Below, in pieces: positions 17,397 through 25,189 of a stretch of 64,000 bases of DNA. The position numbers and the translations under genes are program-made. Under the pieces are notes generated by a model. The model was not told where the DNA came from. It saw nothing but the letters and a program-made list of their open reading frames with translations, and searched no databases. The DNA comes from SpSt-501 sp037481615 (GTDB taxonomy: Bacteria > Desulfobacterota > Desulfobacteria > Desulfobacterales > SpSt-501), in NCBI GenBank assembly GCA_037481615.1, contig JBBFLI010000014.1. One strand, 5' to 3'. The first letter of the stretch is position 1. Every line of letters begins with the position of its first letter.

Positions 17397-17898
17397 AGGG
17401 TGGGATGGGCTCGCGCGCCAAGGGCTCCGTCCAGGGGCGTCGGGCGAGCATTGCGGCGAGCTGGGCGAGGAGAAAGGCCGTCGCCGCCCCGAGGTGCACG
17501 AGGTCGACGGCGATCACCGCTGCATCGGAGAGGAAGACCCCGGGGAAATTCTTGACCACGATCAGGCCGCCGGAGAGGACGAGCACGGTGAGAATCCCCG
17601 CCCGCAGGGCCCCCGAGCGGGTGAGGCGGCGTCGCGCCCGGGGGGAAAAGAGGTGGCGCGCCGTCCGGTGAGCGAGCAGGCCGAGGAACAGGGCGGCGGC
17701 CGCGTAGTGGACGAAACGCGTCGCCCAGTAGTCGGCGAGCCAGCCGAAGCCGGGAAGGTCGCTCAGGTAGTAGCGGTTGTAGATCGGAAGCTGCCCGAAA
17801 CCCGTCAGGGCGAGGACGAAGACCAGTCCCCGGAAAACAAAGCGTGCGGGGCCCCCCGGCCTTATCCGGATCGCAGGGCGCAGGGCGTCAGTCGCCAT
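17362..17898 (-). CDS. Cytochrome b-like membrane subunit
   Basis: A 178-aa protein with about four transmembrane helices (about 20-37, 60-80, 98-116, 128-150). Histidines in or near the helices (FVHY about 64, LLAHR about 77, ARH about 81, DLVHLG about 136) could ligate two haems as in formate dehydrogenase gamma or hydrogenase cytochrome b subunits. The start lies within the end of the Tat ferredoxin gene (11-bp overlap), so the two are translated together and probably form a complex that passes electrons between periplasm and quinone pool. The last 12 codons overlap the convergent GNAT gene. Confidence 0.7.
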   Translation of the reverse strand: MATDALRPAIRIRPGGPARFVFRGLVFVLALTGFGQLPIYNRYYLSDLPGFGWLADYWATRFVHYAAAALFLGLLAHRTARHLFSPRARRRLTRSGALRAGILTVLVLSGGLIVVKNFPGVFLSDAAVIAVDLVHLGAATAFLLAQLAAMLARRPWTEPLAREPIPPFNPRPETPRGT

Positions 17899-18856
17899 GG
17901 GTTTCCTCCTTGGCCTCCCTTTCTCGCGCCCGGGATACCAGACGCAGGAAAGCGCCCGCCGCCCCGGCGAAGGGGGCGATGGCCAGGGCGGCCGCGAGGC
18001 GGTTCGCCTCGTCCATCGTGTCGGGGACGGGCTCGAGGTGCGGGCGGCCCTCCCCTTTCTCGATCCCGCGGTTCAGCTCCGCGAAGGGGACGGGGGAGAC
18101 GTAGATCGTGTTCGTCCCGCCGTTCTCCTTCTCGCCGTAGATGAAGCCCCCGATCTCTTCGGCGATCGCGTGCGCCCGGGCGATGATCTCCTTTCGCGGG
18201 CCGATCGTCTGGACGCCCTCCGGGCAGGCTTCGATGCAGGCGGGGATCTCGCCCGCCGCCACCCGCTCCCAGCAGCGGTCGCACTTGTACATCACCCCGT
18301 TCCCGGCGAAGGAGGGGGCGAGCCTCAGGTAGAGTCCCACCCCCGTCTGCCGCTGCGGGATGTCCCAGGGGCAGACGCTCCGGCATTTCGAGCCCCCGAG
18401 GCAGATCTCGGGGTCGATGCGGGAGATGCCGTTCGGCAGCTGCTTCGCCGCGCCCCAGGGGCAGAGCTTGACGCAGGGCGGGTTCGTGCAGTGCATGCAG
18501 CGCCGCGGCAGGGTGAGTTCGGTCTCGCGCCCGCCGATCACCACCCGCGCGCGCTGGATGAAGAGCCAGTTGTAGGGGGTGAGGCGGTCGTCCACCTCGC
18601 GCCGCCCCGACCAGTCCGCGGCCTTGACCCGCGAGGGGTACATCTTCGGGAAGGGCTTTTGCGGCTCGGGGAACTTCGCCGCGTTCGCCCCGCGGCAGGC
18701 CTCGACGCACGCCCCGCAGCCGACGCATTTGCGGATGTCGATCAGCGTGGCGAGCGCAGCGTCGGCCCCGGCGGAGGCTTCGGTTGCGGGCGTGGCGGCG
18801 AGCGCCGCGGCGGCGGCCAGGGTGCCTTTGAGAAAGGCGCGACGGGAAATCGGCAT
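17888..18856 (-). CDS. Tat-exported four-cluster ferredoxin (HybA/FdhB-like)
   Basis: A 322-aa periplasmic iron-sulfur protein. The signal SRRAFLKG (residues 4-11) is a textbook twin-arginine motif. Cysteine motifs in order are CVGCGACVEAC (about 44-54), CMHCTNPPC...CPWG (about 118-135), CRSVCPWD (about 158) and CDRCWERV...CIEACPEG (about 190-215), the pattern of four [4Fe-4S] clusters in HybA and formate dehydrogenase beta subunits. The C-terminal 90 residues end with a possible membrane anchor. GGAGGAG lies 8 bp upstream of ATG. A cytochrome b-like gene overlaps downstream, but no catalytic subunit is next to it, so its redox partner is not known; the hydrogenase 15 kb away is one possibility. 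Confidence 0.85.
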   Translation of the reverse strand: MPISRRAFLKGTLAAAAALAATPATEASAGADAALATLIDIRKCVGCGACVEACRGANAAKFPEPQKPFPKMYPSRVKAADWSGRREVDDRLTPYNWLFIQRARVVIGGRETELTLPRRCMHCTNPPCVKLCPWGAAKQLPNGISRIDPEICLGGSKCRSVCPWDIPQRQTGVGLYLRLAPSFAGNGVMYKCDRCWERVAAGEIPACIEACPEGVQTIGPRKEIIARAHAIAEEIGGFIYGEKENGGTNTIYVSPVPFAELNRGIEKGEGRPHLEPVPDTMDEANRLAAALAIAPFAGAAGAFLRLVSRAREREAKEETHGD

Positions 18857-18998
18857 GGAAACTCCTCCCCGGGAAATTTACAGCCCCACTTTTCGGAGCC
18901 GCCGCCGCGAAAAAGGTTACAAACGGTTTCCCGCCTTGCACCCGCGGGCGGGCTCTGTTAGGGGAAGAGGATCATCGGCTGCAGGGAGGGGCCGGGGC

Positions 18999-19418
18999 AT
19001 GTACGGACAGCAGCTCACCGTGTTGACGGGGAACAGCGCCCGGGACGTGGGGCGGGTCTTTTCGCTCCTCGGCGAAGCCGGGATCGACGTGCGCGCCCAT
19101 TGCCTCGTCGACAACGGCGAAATCCACGCCAAGCTGCGGCTGATCGTCTCCGAGCCCGAGCGGGCGGTCGCGGCGCTCGCCGCCGCCAAGCTCACCGCGG
19201 TCCTGAACGATGTCGTCGTGATCGAGGCCGAAGACCGCCCCGGCGCCCTGGGGCGCATCCTGGATGCCCTCTCGGGGGAGGCGGTCGCCGTGGCTTACAC
19301 TTACACGGCGGTCAGCCACCGGCCGGGGGCGGCCGTGATGGTCTTTCGCTTCTCCGACAACGCCCGGGCCGAGGAGTTGCTGCGGCGCAAGGGGATCCGC
19401 ACCCTTTCGGCCGCCTAG
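18999..19418 (+). CDS. Tandem ACT-domain protein
   Basis: A 139-aa protein made of two ACT-like domains (about residues 3-68 and 71-137). The starts of the halves read QLTVLTGNSARDVGRVFSLL and VVIEAEDRPGALGRILDAL, the ligand-sensing helix pattern of ACT domains. No enzymatic domain is attached. Stand-alone ACT pairs usually bind amino acids and regulate partner proteins; the partner is not identifiable here. GGAGGGG precedes the ATG. Its stop lies 1 bp from the convergent Tim44-like gene. Confidence 0.82.
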   Translation: MYGQQLTVLTGNSARDVGRVFSLLGEAGIDVRAHCLVDNGEIHAKLRLIVSEPERAVAALAAAKLTAVLNDVVVIEAEDRPGALGRILDALSGEAVAVAYTYTAVSHRPGAAVMVFRFSDNARAEELLRRKGIRTLSAA

Positions 19419-19419
19419 T

Positions 19420-20295
19420 TCATCCGCCCGCCTGCTGGATCCCCTCGAGTTTCCAGAAGGAATCCCCGCCTTTCGCATCGCGGCTGAAGTGCCAGAGTTC
19501 GCGCACCGGCCGGGCGGCCTCGGAGGCTTCCTCGCGCAGCATCGCGTCGTAGAGGACCGAGACCACGATCTTGCCGTCGATCTCGCGCACTTCCTGGATC
19601 TCGGGGTGGACGAGCAGGATGTCGGTCTTCCCCGGCCGCGGGTCTTCTTCCGCCTGGCGCCGGATCTCCTCGAAAACCTCGGGGGTGGTGAAGGCGCGGA
19701 TGTCCTCGAGATCGCGTCGATCCCAGGAGGCCTGCAGGCGGTTGTAGATCAGGCGCGCGCCTTTCAGGAACTCCTCCGCGTCGAACCCCTCGGGGTAGGC
19801 GGGCGATGAGGCCTGCGCCGCGGCGGAGGTCCCGCCCCCGATCCCCCACGGATCCGGCTCCCCGCGGGTGAAGGCCGGGGGACCGGCGAGTCCGCCCCCG
19901 GCCGGCGCGGTGCGGCGGGCCCGCAGCAGCCGGAAGAGGAGATAGAGCCCGCCCCCGAAGACGACGAGGTCGAGCAGCCCCGGGCCGCCCCAGGCGTGGC
20001 CGCCGCCGAAGAGCAGCGAGCCGATCAGCCCGCCCATGAGGATTCCCCCCAGCATGCCGCCGAAGCCGCCGAAGGCGGGCTGCGGGGAGACCGCAGGCTG
20101 CGCGGCCCCGGGCCGCGGGGCGGCGGGGGAGGGCGAAGGGGAGGGGAGGGGGGCGCTCCGCTGGTAGCTCGGGCGGCTGCCGAAGGATTTGCCGCCGCCC
20201 AGGCGGGCGGCCTCGGCCGCCTGTTCCAGAAGGACGAAGAAGGGTACGGCGAGCGCGGCGGCGCCGAACAGCATGGACAGGGTGCTTCGTTTCAT
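19420..20295 (-). CDS. Tim44-like domain membrane protein
   Basis: A 291-aa protein with an N-terminal signal peptide or anchor (about 1-30). A Pro/Ser-rich linker, a glycine-rich hydrophobic stretch (GGFGGMLGGILMGGLIGSLLFGGG, about 75-97) and a second membrane segment follow. The C-terminal domain (about 165-285) has the Tim44-like fold seen as EEFLKGARLIYNRLQASWDRRDLEDIRAFTTPEVF. Bacterial Tim44-like proteins of this layout are of unclear function. The upstream region contains a promoter overlapped by a 15-bp palindrome (20339-20353). It may also be read from coaBC upstream. Confidence 0.83.
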   Translation of the reverse strand: MKRSTLSMLFGAAALAVPFFVLLEQAAEAARLGGGKSFGSRPSYQRSAPLPSPSPSPAAPRPGAAQPAVSPQPAFGGFGGMLGGILMGGLIGSLLFGGGHAWGGPGLLDLVVFGGGLYLLFRLLRARRTAPAGGGLAGPPAFTRGEPDPWGIGGGTSAAAQASSPAYPEGFDAEEFLKGARLIYNRLQASWDRRDLEDIRAFTTPEVFEEIRRQAEEDPRPGKTDILLVHPEIQEVREIDGKIVVSVLYDAMLREEASEAARPVRELWHFSRDAKGGDSFWKLEGIQQAGG

Positions 20296-20338
20296 CGGCT
20301 CTGCATTTCCTCCGGTCGATTTTTTTGTGATCGTTTGT

Positions 20339-20375
20339 TTACCAGACTGGTAACACGACCCGCGCCGCTCGTCAA
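20339..20375 (-). promoter_or_regulatory. Promoter with overlapping palindromic operator, Tim44-like gene
   Basis: On the minus strand TTGACG (20375-20370) is followed after 17 bp by TACCAG (20352-20347). A perfect palindrome, TTACCAG-A-CTGGTAA (20339-20353), covers the -10. The layout is that of a repressor site, of the size used by TetR-type dimers. It lies 45-80 bp from the start codon. Confidence 0.5.
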
Positions 20376-20401
20376 TCCGGCCGTGCGGGGCGAAGGGGGC
20401 T

Positions 20402-21631
20402 TCAGCGGGAGGCGAGCAGGGGCAGGATGCGGTCGAGGACGGCCTCGGCGACCTCACGCTTGGCAAGCAGCGGCAGGGTTTCCACCCCGCCGCGGGGGTC
20501 GAGGATCGCCACCCGATTCGTCTCCGCCTCGAAGCCGCTTCCCGGGGCACTGACGTCGTTGGCGACGATCAGGTCGAGCCCCTTTTTCTCGAGCTTTTGG
20601 CGCGCGTTCTGCAGGAGTTCCTCGGTCTCGGCGGCGAAGCCCACGACGACGGCCGGCCCCTGCCCCCCGCGCCGCCGCTCGCCGACGAGCGACAGGATGT
20701 CCTCGGTGCGCACGAGCTCGAGGCGGGCGGACTCGGCCTCCTTCTTGATCTTCTGCTCCGCCGCGACCCGCGGCCGGTAGTCGGCGACCGCCGCGGCCAT
20801 GAGCAGGACGTCGGCGCGGGCGCAGGCCTCGAGCACCGCCTCCTTCATCTGCGCCGCGGTGCCGACGGCGACGGCCTCGACCCCGTAGGGCACCTCCAGG
20901 GCGAGGGGCCCGTGGATCAGGGTCACGTGCGCCCCGCGGTCGCGGGCCGCGCGGGCGAGGGCCAGGCCCATCCGGCCGCTGCTGCGGTTGCCGATGAAGC
21001 GCACGGGGTCGATCGGCTCGCGCGTCCCCCCCGCGGTCACGACCACCCTTTTGCCGGCGAGCGGCCCGCTGCGGCCGAGCACCCAGCAGGCCGCCTCCAG
21101 GAGGGTCCCGGGTTCGGCCATGCGGCCCTCGCCCACGCCCCCCGAGGCCAGCCGCCCCTTTTCCGGCCCCACGACGAAGGCGCCGCGGGAAACGAGGGTG
21201 GCGAGGTTCGCGCGCGTCGCCGGGTGATCCCACATGCCCGACTCCATGGCCGGGGCGAGAAGAAGCGGGCCGCGGCAGGCGAGCGCGGTGGTGACGAGGA
21301 GGTTGTCGGCCAGCCCGCAGGCGAGCCGGGCGAGGGTGTTGGCGGTCGCCGGGGCGACGATCATGAGGGCGGCGCGCTTTCCGAGCGCGACGTGGCCGAT
21401 CTCGCGGTCCTGGAGGAGCGAGAACATCTCGGTCGCCACCGGCCGCTGGGTGAGGGCCTGGAAGGTGAGCGGCCGGACGAACTCGGCGGCGGCGGGGGTC
21501 ATCACCACCTCGACCTCGGCTCCAGCCTGGACGAGGCGGCTCGCCAGATCGGCCGCCTTGTAGGCGGCGATCCCGCCGCTCACGCCGAGGACGAGGCAGC
21601 GTTTGTCCAGCACCGGGATGGTCGTCTCCAT
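20402..21631 (-). CDS. coaBC: Bifunctional phosphopantothenoylcysteine decarboxylase/synthetase CoaBC
   Basis: A 409-aa coenzyme A enzyme. The N-terminal CoaC flavoprotein domain (about 1-185) has GVSGGIAAYKAADL, the active-site His in GHVALG and APATANT. The substrate-binding motif reads PAMESGMW, with Glu at the position that is Asn in many homologues. The C-terminal CoaB domain (about 190-405) has TAGGTREPIDPVRFIGNRSSG and the KIKKE lysines. It converts 4'-phosphopantothenate plus Cys to 4'-phosphopantetheine in two steps. coaX lies 25 bp upstream on the same strand, so two steps of one pathway are together. Confidence 0.95.
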   Translation of the reverse strand: METTIPVLDKRCLVLGVSGGIAAYKAADLASRLVQAGAEVEVVMTPAAAEFVRPLTFQALTQRPVATEMFSLLQDREIGHVALGKRAALMIVAPATANTLARLACGLADNLLVTTALACRGPLLLAPAMESGMWDHPATRANLATLVSRGAFVVGPEKGRLASGGVGEGRMAEPGTLLEAACWVLGRSGPLAGKRVVVTAGGTREPIDPVRFIGNRSSGRMGLALARAARDRGAHVTLIHGPLALEVPYGVEAVAVGTAAQMKEAVLEACARADVLLMAAAVADYRPRVAAEQKIKKEAESARLELVRTEDILSLVGERRRGGQGPAVVVGFAAETEELLQNARQKLEKKGLDLIVANDVSAPGSGFEAETNRVAILDPRGGVETLPLLAKREVAEAVLDRILPLLASR

Positions 21632-21656
21632 GGGGCTCCTTCCGGGGGGGGCGGGG

Positions 21657-22424
21657 TCAGCGGTTCATCTCGTAGACCATCCGCAGCCCTTCGAGGGTGA
21701 GCATCGGGTCGACCTTCTCGATCACGCGCGCCTGCTCGGCGAGCAGCGCGGCCATGCCGCCGGTGGCGATGACCCGGGCCTCGCCCCCCAACTCGGCGCG
21801 CAGCCGGCCGACCAGCCCGTCGATCAGGCCGACATAGCCCAGGACCAGGCCCGACTGCATGGCGTGCACGGTGTTGCGGCCGATGGCGGCCGGCGGGGCC
21901 GTGAGCTCGATCCGGGGCAGCTTGGCCGTACGGGCGAAGAGCGCCTCGGCCGCGATCCCGAGCCCCGGCGCGATGGCCCCGCCGAGGTAGTGCCCCTCGC
22001 GGGAGAGGGCGTCGAAGGTGGTCGCCGTGCCGAAGTCGACCACGATACAGGGGCAGCCGTAGAGGCTCTTGGCGGCCACGGCGTTCAGGATGCGGTCGGC
22101 GCCGAGCTCCGCGGGGTAGTCGATGCGGATCTCGACCCCGGTGCGCAGGCGGTGGGAGACGACGAGGGGCTCGAGGCCGAGGTAGCGGCGGCTGAGTTCG
22201 ACGAAGACCGGAGTGACCGGCGGGACGACGCTCGAGAGGGCGACCCCGGTGAGCTGCGACCAGGAGAGGCCGCGGAATTCGAAGAAGCTGCGCAGCAGCA
22301 TGGCGTACTCGTCGGCCAGCCGCGCGCGGTCGGTCGCGGCCCGCCAGTGGGCGAGCCAGCCGGAGCCCTCCCCGTGAACGCCGAAAGAGGTGTTCGTGTT
22401 GTTCACGTTGACGGCGAGCAGCAT
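21657..22424 (-). CDS. coaX: Type III pantothenate kinase CoaX
   Basis: A 255-aa ASKHA-fold kinase for the first step of CoA synthesis. Motifs GADRILNAVAA (about 95-105) and VVDFGTATTFDAL (about 120-132) are typical of CoaX. The N-terminal phosphate motif, normally DVGNTN, reads NVNNTN, so the usual catalytic Asp6 is Asn (codon AAC) and the Gly is Asn. All other motifs look normal and the gene is intact next to coaBC. Either the change is tolerated or the enzyme is altered; see findings. Confidence 0.9.
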   Translation of the reverse strand: MLLAVNVNNTNTSFGVHGEGSGWLAHWRAATDRARLADEYAMLLRSFFEFRGLSWSQLTGVALSSVVPPVTPVFVELSRRYLGLEPLVVSHRLRTGVEIRIDYPAELGADRILNAVAAKSLYGCPCIVVDFGTATTFDALSREGHYLGGAIAPGLGIAAEALFARTAKLPRIELTAPPAAIGRNTVHAMQSGLVLGYVGLIDGLVGRLRAELGGEARVIATGGMAALLAEQARVIEKVDPMLTLEGLRMVYEMNR

Positions 22425-22468
22425 GGGCCTCTTCTATCCGCGCCGCCCCGGGATTGCAACCCCGGCGC

Positions 22469-23206
22469 TCAGGCGGCGGGGCCGTGCCGGTGGGGGCGGT
22501 CCCCCAGCCGGTGGGCGTGCACGTGCCGGTGGAGCGCCTCCCCGTCGACCCCGCAGATGCGCCCCGCCTCGAGGGTGAGCAGCCGGTCGCACAGCGCGGT
22601 CAGCAGGTCGATGTCGTGGGAGATGATCGCCCGGGGGATGGCGAGCCCCTCGAGCACCTCGACCAGCCGCAGGCGCGTGCGGGAGTCGAGACCGTTTTCG
22701 GGCTCGTCGAGAAGCAGCGCCTCGGGCTCCATCGCGAGCACCGCGGCGAGCGAAACCAGCCGCTTTTCGCCGCCGGAGAGTTTGAAGCCGATCCGGTCCT
22801 CGAAGCCCTCGAGCCCCAGGGCGGCGAGCGTTCGCCGGGCTGCGGCCAGGGCCTCCTGCCGCGATCGGCCGAGGTTGAGGGGGCCGAAGGCGACGTCTTC
22901 GATCACCGTGGGGCAGAAGAGCTGGTCCTCGGGGTCCTGGAAGACGAGCCCGATGCGCCGGCGGACCTCGAGAAAGTCGGCCTCCGCGCGTCGGGGTTTC
23001 CCGAAGACGCGGATCTCGCCCGCCTGGGGCCGCAGCAGCCCCATGATCAGAAGAAAAAGGGTCGTCTTGCCGCTGCCGTTCGGCGCAAGGATCCCGACGC
23101 GCTCGCCCGGCCCGAGGGCGAAGTCGAGGCCTTCCAGGATCGGCTTCGCGCCCGGGTAGCCGAAGCGGACGCCCTGCAGGGCGATGATCGGCGCGGAGGC
23201 GTCCAT
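22469..23206 (-). CDS. nikO: ECF nickel/cobalt transporter ATPase (NikO/CbiO)
   Basis: A 245-aa ABC ATPase driving metal import. Walker A is APNGSGKTTL (41-50), the Q-loop VFQDPEDQLF (about 83-92) carries the DPxxQ phrase typical of ECF A-components, the signature is LSGGEKR (about 138-144) and Walker B is LLLDEPENG. Histidines cluster at the C-terminus (ALHRHVHAHRLGDRPHRH), a possible metal-binding tail. It lies 17 bp downstream of nikQ. Assignment to nickel rather than cobalt rests on neighbouring cooT, nikK and nikL. Confidence 0.92.
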   Translation of the reverse strand: MDASAPIIALQGVRFGYPGAKPILEGLDFALGPGERVGILAPNGSGKTTLFLLIMGLLRPQAGEIRVFGKPRRAEADFLEVRRRIGLVFQDPEDQLFCPTVIEDVAFGPLNLGRSRQEALAAARRTLAALGLEGFEDRIGFKLSGGEKRLVSLAAVLAMEPEALLLDEPENGLDSRTRLRLVEVLEGLAIPRAIISHDIDLLTALCDRLLTLEAGRICGVDGEALHRHVHAHRLGDRPHRHGPAA

Positions 23207-23223
23207 CGGTTTTTTCGGCCCTT

Positions 23224-23979
23224 TCAGCGCGCGAACTCGAGCGCCGCCGAGGCGGCGACGGCGGCGGCGACGGCGGCGGCGAAGGCGAGCGAGCCCCTGC
23301 CCAGATGGAACTCGTGCAGGCTGAAGAACACCCCCTGGAAGCCGCGGCAGACCATCGCCCGACGGACGCGCTCGGCACGGTCCACGGCGCGCACGAGGAG
23401 CATGCCGAGCAGCCAGGCGAAGGTGCGGTAGGTGTGCAGGTCGGTCCGCGGGCGGAAACCCCGCAGCGCCGCGGCCCGCCGCAGTCTGCGGAATTCCTGC
23501 TCGAGGAGGGCGAGATAACGCCAGGTGAGCAACAAAAGCTGCACGAGTTTTCCCGGGGCCCCCAGCCGGTGAAGGGCGTGTCCCGCGGTCGGCAGGGAAA
23601 GGGGCGCGACGAGCGCGAGCAGCGCGAGCACGAGGGCGTTCGATTTGAGCGTGATCGCAAACGCCAGGAGAACCCCCTCGCGGCTCGCCGCAAGGGGGCC
23701 GAGCCGCAGCAGGGCCTCCCCCGGCAGGCTGAAGGGGAGAAAGATCCACAAGAGCGCGATGAAGCCGTTCACGGCGAAGAGGCGGCGCAGCACCGACCCG
23801 GCCGAAAGGCGGAAGAAGACCGCCAGCGCCAGCGCAAAGACGAGTGCGGCGGCGATGCTCGCGGGCTTCTGCCAAACGGCGGTTGCGCTGCTGTAGGCCA
23901 GGGCGGCGACCAGACGCACCCGCGGGTCGATTCGCGCCGCGAGCGCTCTCCCCCCGGCGGCGAGGGGTTCGGGGAGCAA
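23224..23979 (-). CDS. nikQ: ECF nickel/cobalt transporter membrane component (NikQ/CbiQ)
   Basis: A 251-aa T-component with about five or six membrane segments and the family's cytoplasmic coupling helices, seen as LRRAAALRGF (about 165-175) and RVRRAMVCRGF (about 203-213), each with an A-x-x-x-R-G/C-like pattern. The coding start read here is TTG 23979, 19 bp after cooT; no good ribosome site is visible, so a later start is possible. It couples the ATPase NikO to the substrate-binding NikM. Confidence 0.88.
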   Translation of the reverse strand: MLPEPLAAGGRALAARIDPRVRLVAALAYSSATAVWQKPASIAAALVFALALAVFFRLSAGSVLRRLFAVNGFIALLWIFLPFSLPGEALLRLGPLAASREGVLLAFAITLKSNALVLALLALVAPLSLPTAGHALHRLGAPGKLVQLLLLTWRYLALLEQEFRRLRRAAALRGFRPRTDLHTYRTFAWLLGMLLVRAVDRAERVRRAMVCRGFQGVFFSLHEFHLGRGSLAFAAAVAAAVAASAALEFAR

Positions 23980-23998
23980 GGCAGCGGGTCTTTTCGTT

Positions 23999-24187
23999 TC
24001 AGGCGCCGAAGACGATGCGGTGCTCGACCAGGTGCATCCGTTTCAGGGGCGCCTTCACGGTCTTCTGCTGGCCGAAGATGTTGACGAGGAGGAAACTGCC
24101 GTCCTCCTGGGGCTCCACCCGGTCGACCGACTCGAGGAGAAGCTCCTCCCGGCCGTCCCGTTCCACGTAGGCGTGCGCTTCACACAT
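23999..24187 (-). CDS. cooT: CooT-family nickel-binding protein
   Basis: A 62-aa protein that begins MCEAHAYV and ends RIVFGA. In CooT of Rhodospirillum rubrum, a small dimeric protein of this size, the conserved Cys2 binds nickel and the protein helps mature a nickel enzyme. Here Cys2 is kept, and the beta-strand pattern LLLESVDRVEP...LLVNIFGQQK matches the family. It overlaps the DUF3842 gene by 8 bp and is followed by nikQ, putting a nickel chaperone inside the nickel importer operon. Confidence 0.85.
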   Translation of the reverse strand: MCEAHAYVERDGREELLLESVDRVEPQEDGSFLLVNIFGQQKTVKAPLKRMHLVEHRIVFGA

Positions 24188-24602
24188 CGGGCAGCACCTC
24201 CTTCACTTTCCGGTGCACGAGCGTCTGGACCAGGTGCGGCAGCGGCTCGGCGGAGACCCCCACCAGGCTGACCGCCTCCTGGGTGAGGGGGAGGAAGATC
24301 TTGGGGGCGGGGCTCCCCATGATCGCCTCGGCCATCCTCGGGGTGACCTCCCCCAGCATGGCGTGCGCCCAGCCGATCGAAATGGCCCCCACGATCACAT
24401 CCACGCGGGGGGCGGTGCGGACGATCGCGTTTTCGCCGCTTGCGGCGCGGTTCGCCCCGGCCTTGAGCATCTGGGCGGCGGCGATGGCATTGGTGCCGAG
24501 CGCGATCAGCTCGACCGTCTCGCCGTAGGCTTCCTTGAGCGCGCGCAGAACGGCCGCCCCGATCCCCCCGCCTTGGCCGTCGATGACGCAGATGCGTTTC
24601 AA
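24180..24602 (-). CDS. DUF3842 family protein
   Basis: A 140-aa protein that begins KRICVIDGQGGGIGAAVL, a Rossmann-like glycine-rich nucleotide or phosphate loop, and continues with IALGTNAIAAAQMLKAGA and VGAISIGWAHAMLGEVT. This matches the DUF3842 pattern. No function is known to me. The start is TTG at 24602, overlapping the nikL stop; the stop overlaps cooT by 8 bp. Being embedded between nikL and cooT suggests a role linked to nickel handling, by association only. Confidence 0.8.
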   Translation of the reverse strand: MKRICVIDGQGGGIGAAVLRALKEAYGETVELIALGTNAIAAAQMLKAGANRAASGENAIVRTAPRVDVIVGAISIGWAHAMLGEVTPRMAEAIMGSPAPKIFLPLTQEAVSLVGVSAEPLPHLVQTLVHRKVKEVLPDV

Positions 24603-25189
24603 GCCGGTCCGCCCCCCCGACGCCTGCTCTTGAGCCAGACGGCGAAGCCCGCCAGGCCCACGATCCAGCCCAAGCCCCCCACGACATCGCTCAGCCGCGC
24701 GCGCGGCGCGTGAAGCTCGGCCATCATTTTCACCACGGGGGCGAGCTTCCTGTCCAGCGCTTTTTCGAGGGCCTGCTCGAGCTCGGCGGGGGAGAGGGAG
24801 GCCGCGGCCGCCGCCGGCCCCGAGGCGGGGGCGGGCGAGGGGGCGGCAGCCGCCGGCCCGCCGCCCAGCTCCGCGGCCGAAAGGGGCCAGTCCGCGCGGT
24901 GGCCCATGCCGGCCTCGAGCACGATCGTGAGATCCTCCCGGAGAGGGATCGGGAAGGAAAACTCGCCCCGGTCGTTCGTCTTGCCCTGGAGCAACTCGCG
25001 GCCGGAGCGGTCCAGCACCCGGATCAGACCCTCTTTCACGAGGGTCCCGTCGGGGTACTTGGCCTCGGTGTGGACGGTTTCCCCCTCGACCCAGGCAAAG
25101 AGGTTCACCCGGTGGGCGGAGGCGTCTCCGGGCGGAAGGAGGGGGACGAGAGAGAGGGTCAGGGTGAAGAGAAGCGTTGCGGTGTTCAT
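24599..25189 (-). CDS. nikL: Nickel transport accessory protein NikL (CbiL-type)
   Basis: A 196-aa exported membrane protein. A signal peptide ends PPGDASA, after which the mature chain would begin HRVNLFAWVEGE; a mature N-terminal His of this type is notable. The extracellular part (about 22-95) is a beta-rich domain with a carboxypeptidase-regulatory-like phrase TNDRGEFSF. It is followed by an Ala/Pro linker, a helical region and one C-terminal membrane helix (about 170-190). Overlaps nikM by 4 bp and the DUF3842 gene by 4 bp. NikL proteins support NikM in ECF nickel import. Confidence 0.82.
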   Translation of the reverse strand: MNTATLLFTLTLSLVPLLPPGDASAHRVNLFAWVEGETVHTEAKYPDGTLVKEGLIRVLDRSGRELLQGKTNDRGEFSFPIPLREDLTIVLEAGMGHRADWPLSAAELGGGPAAAAPSPAPASGPAAAAASLSPAELEQALEKALDRKLAPVVKMMAELHAPRARLSDVVGGLGWIVGLAGFAVWLKSRRRGGGPA

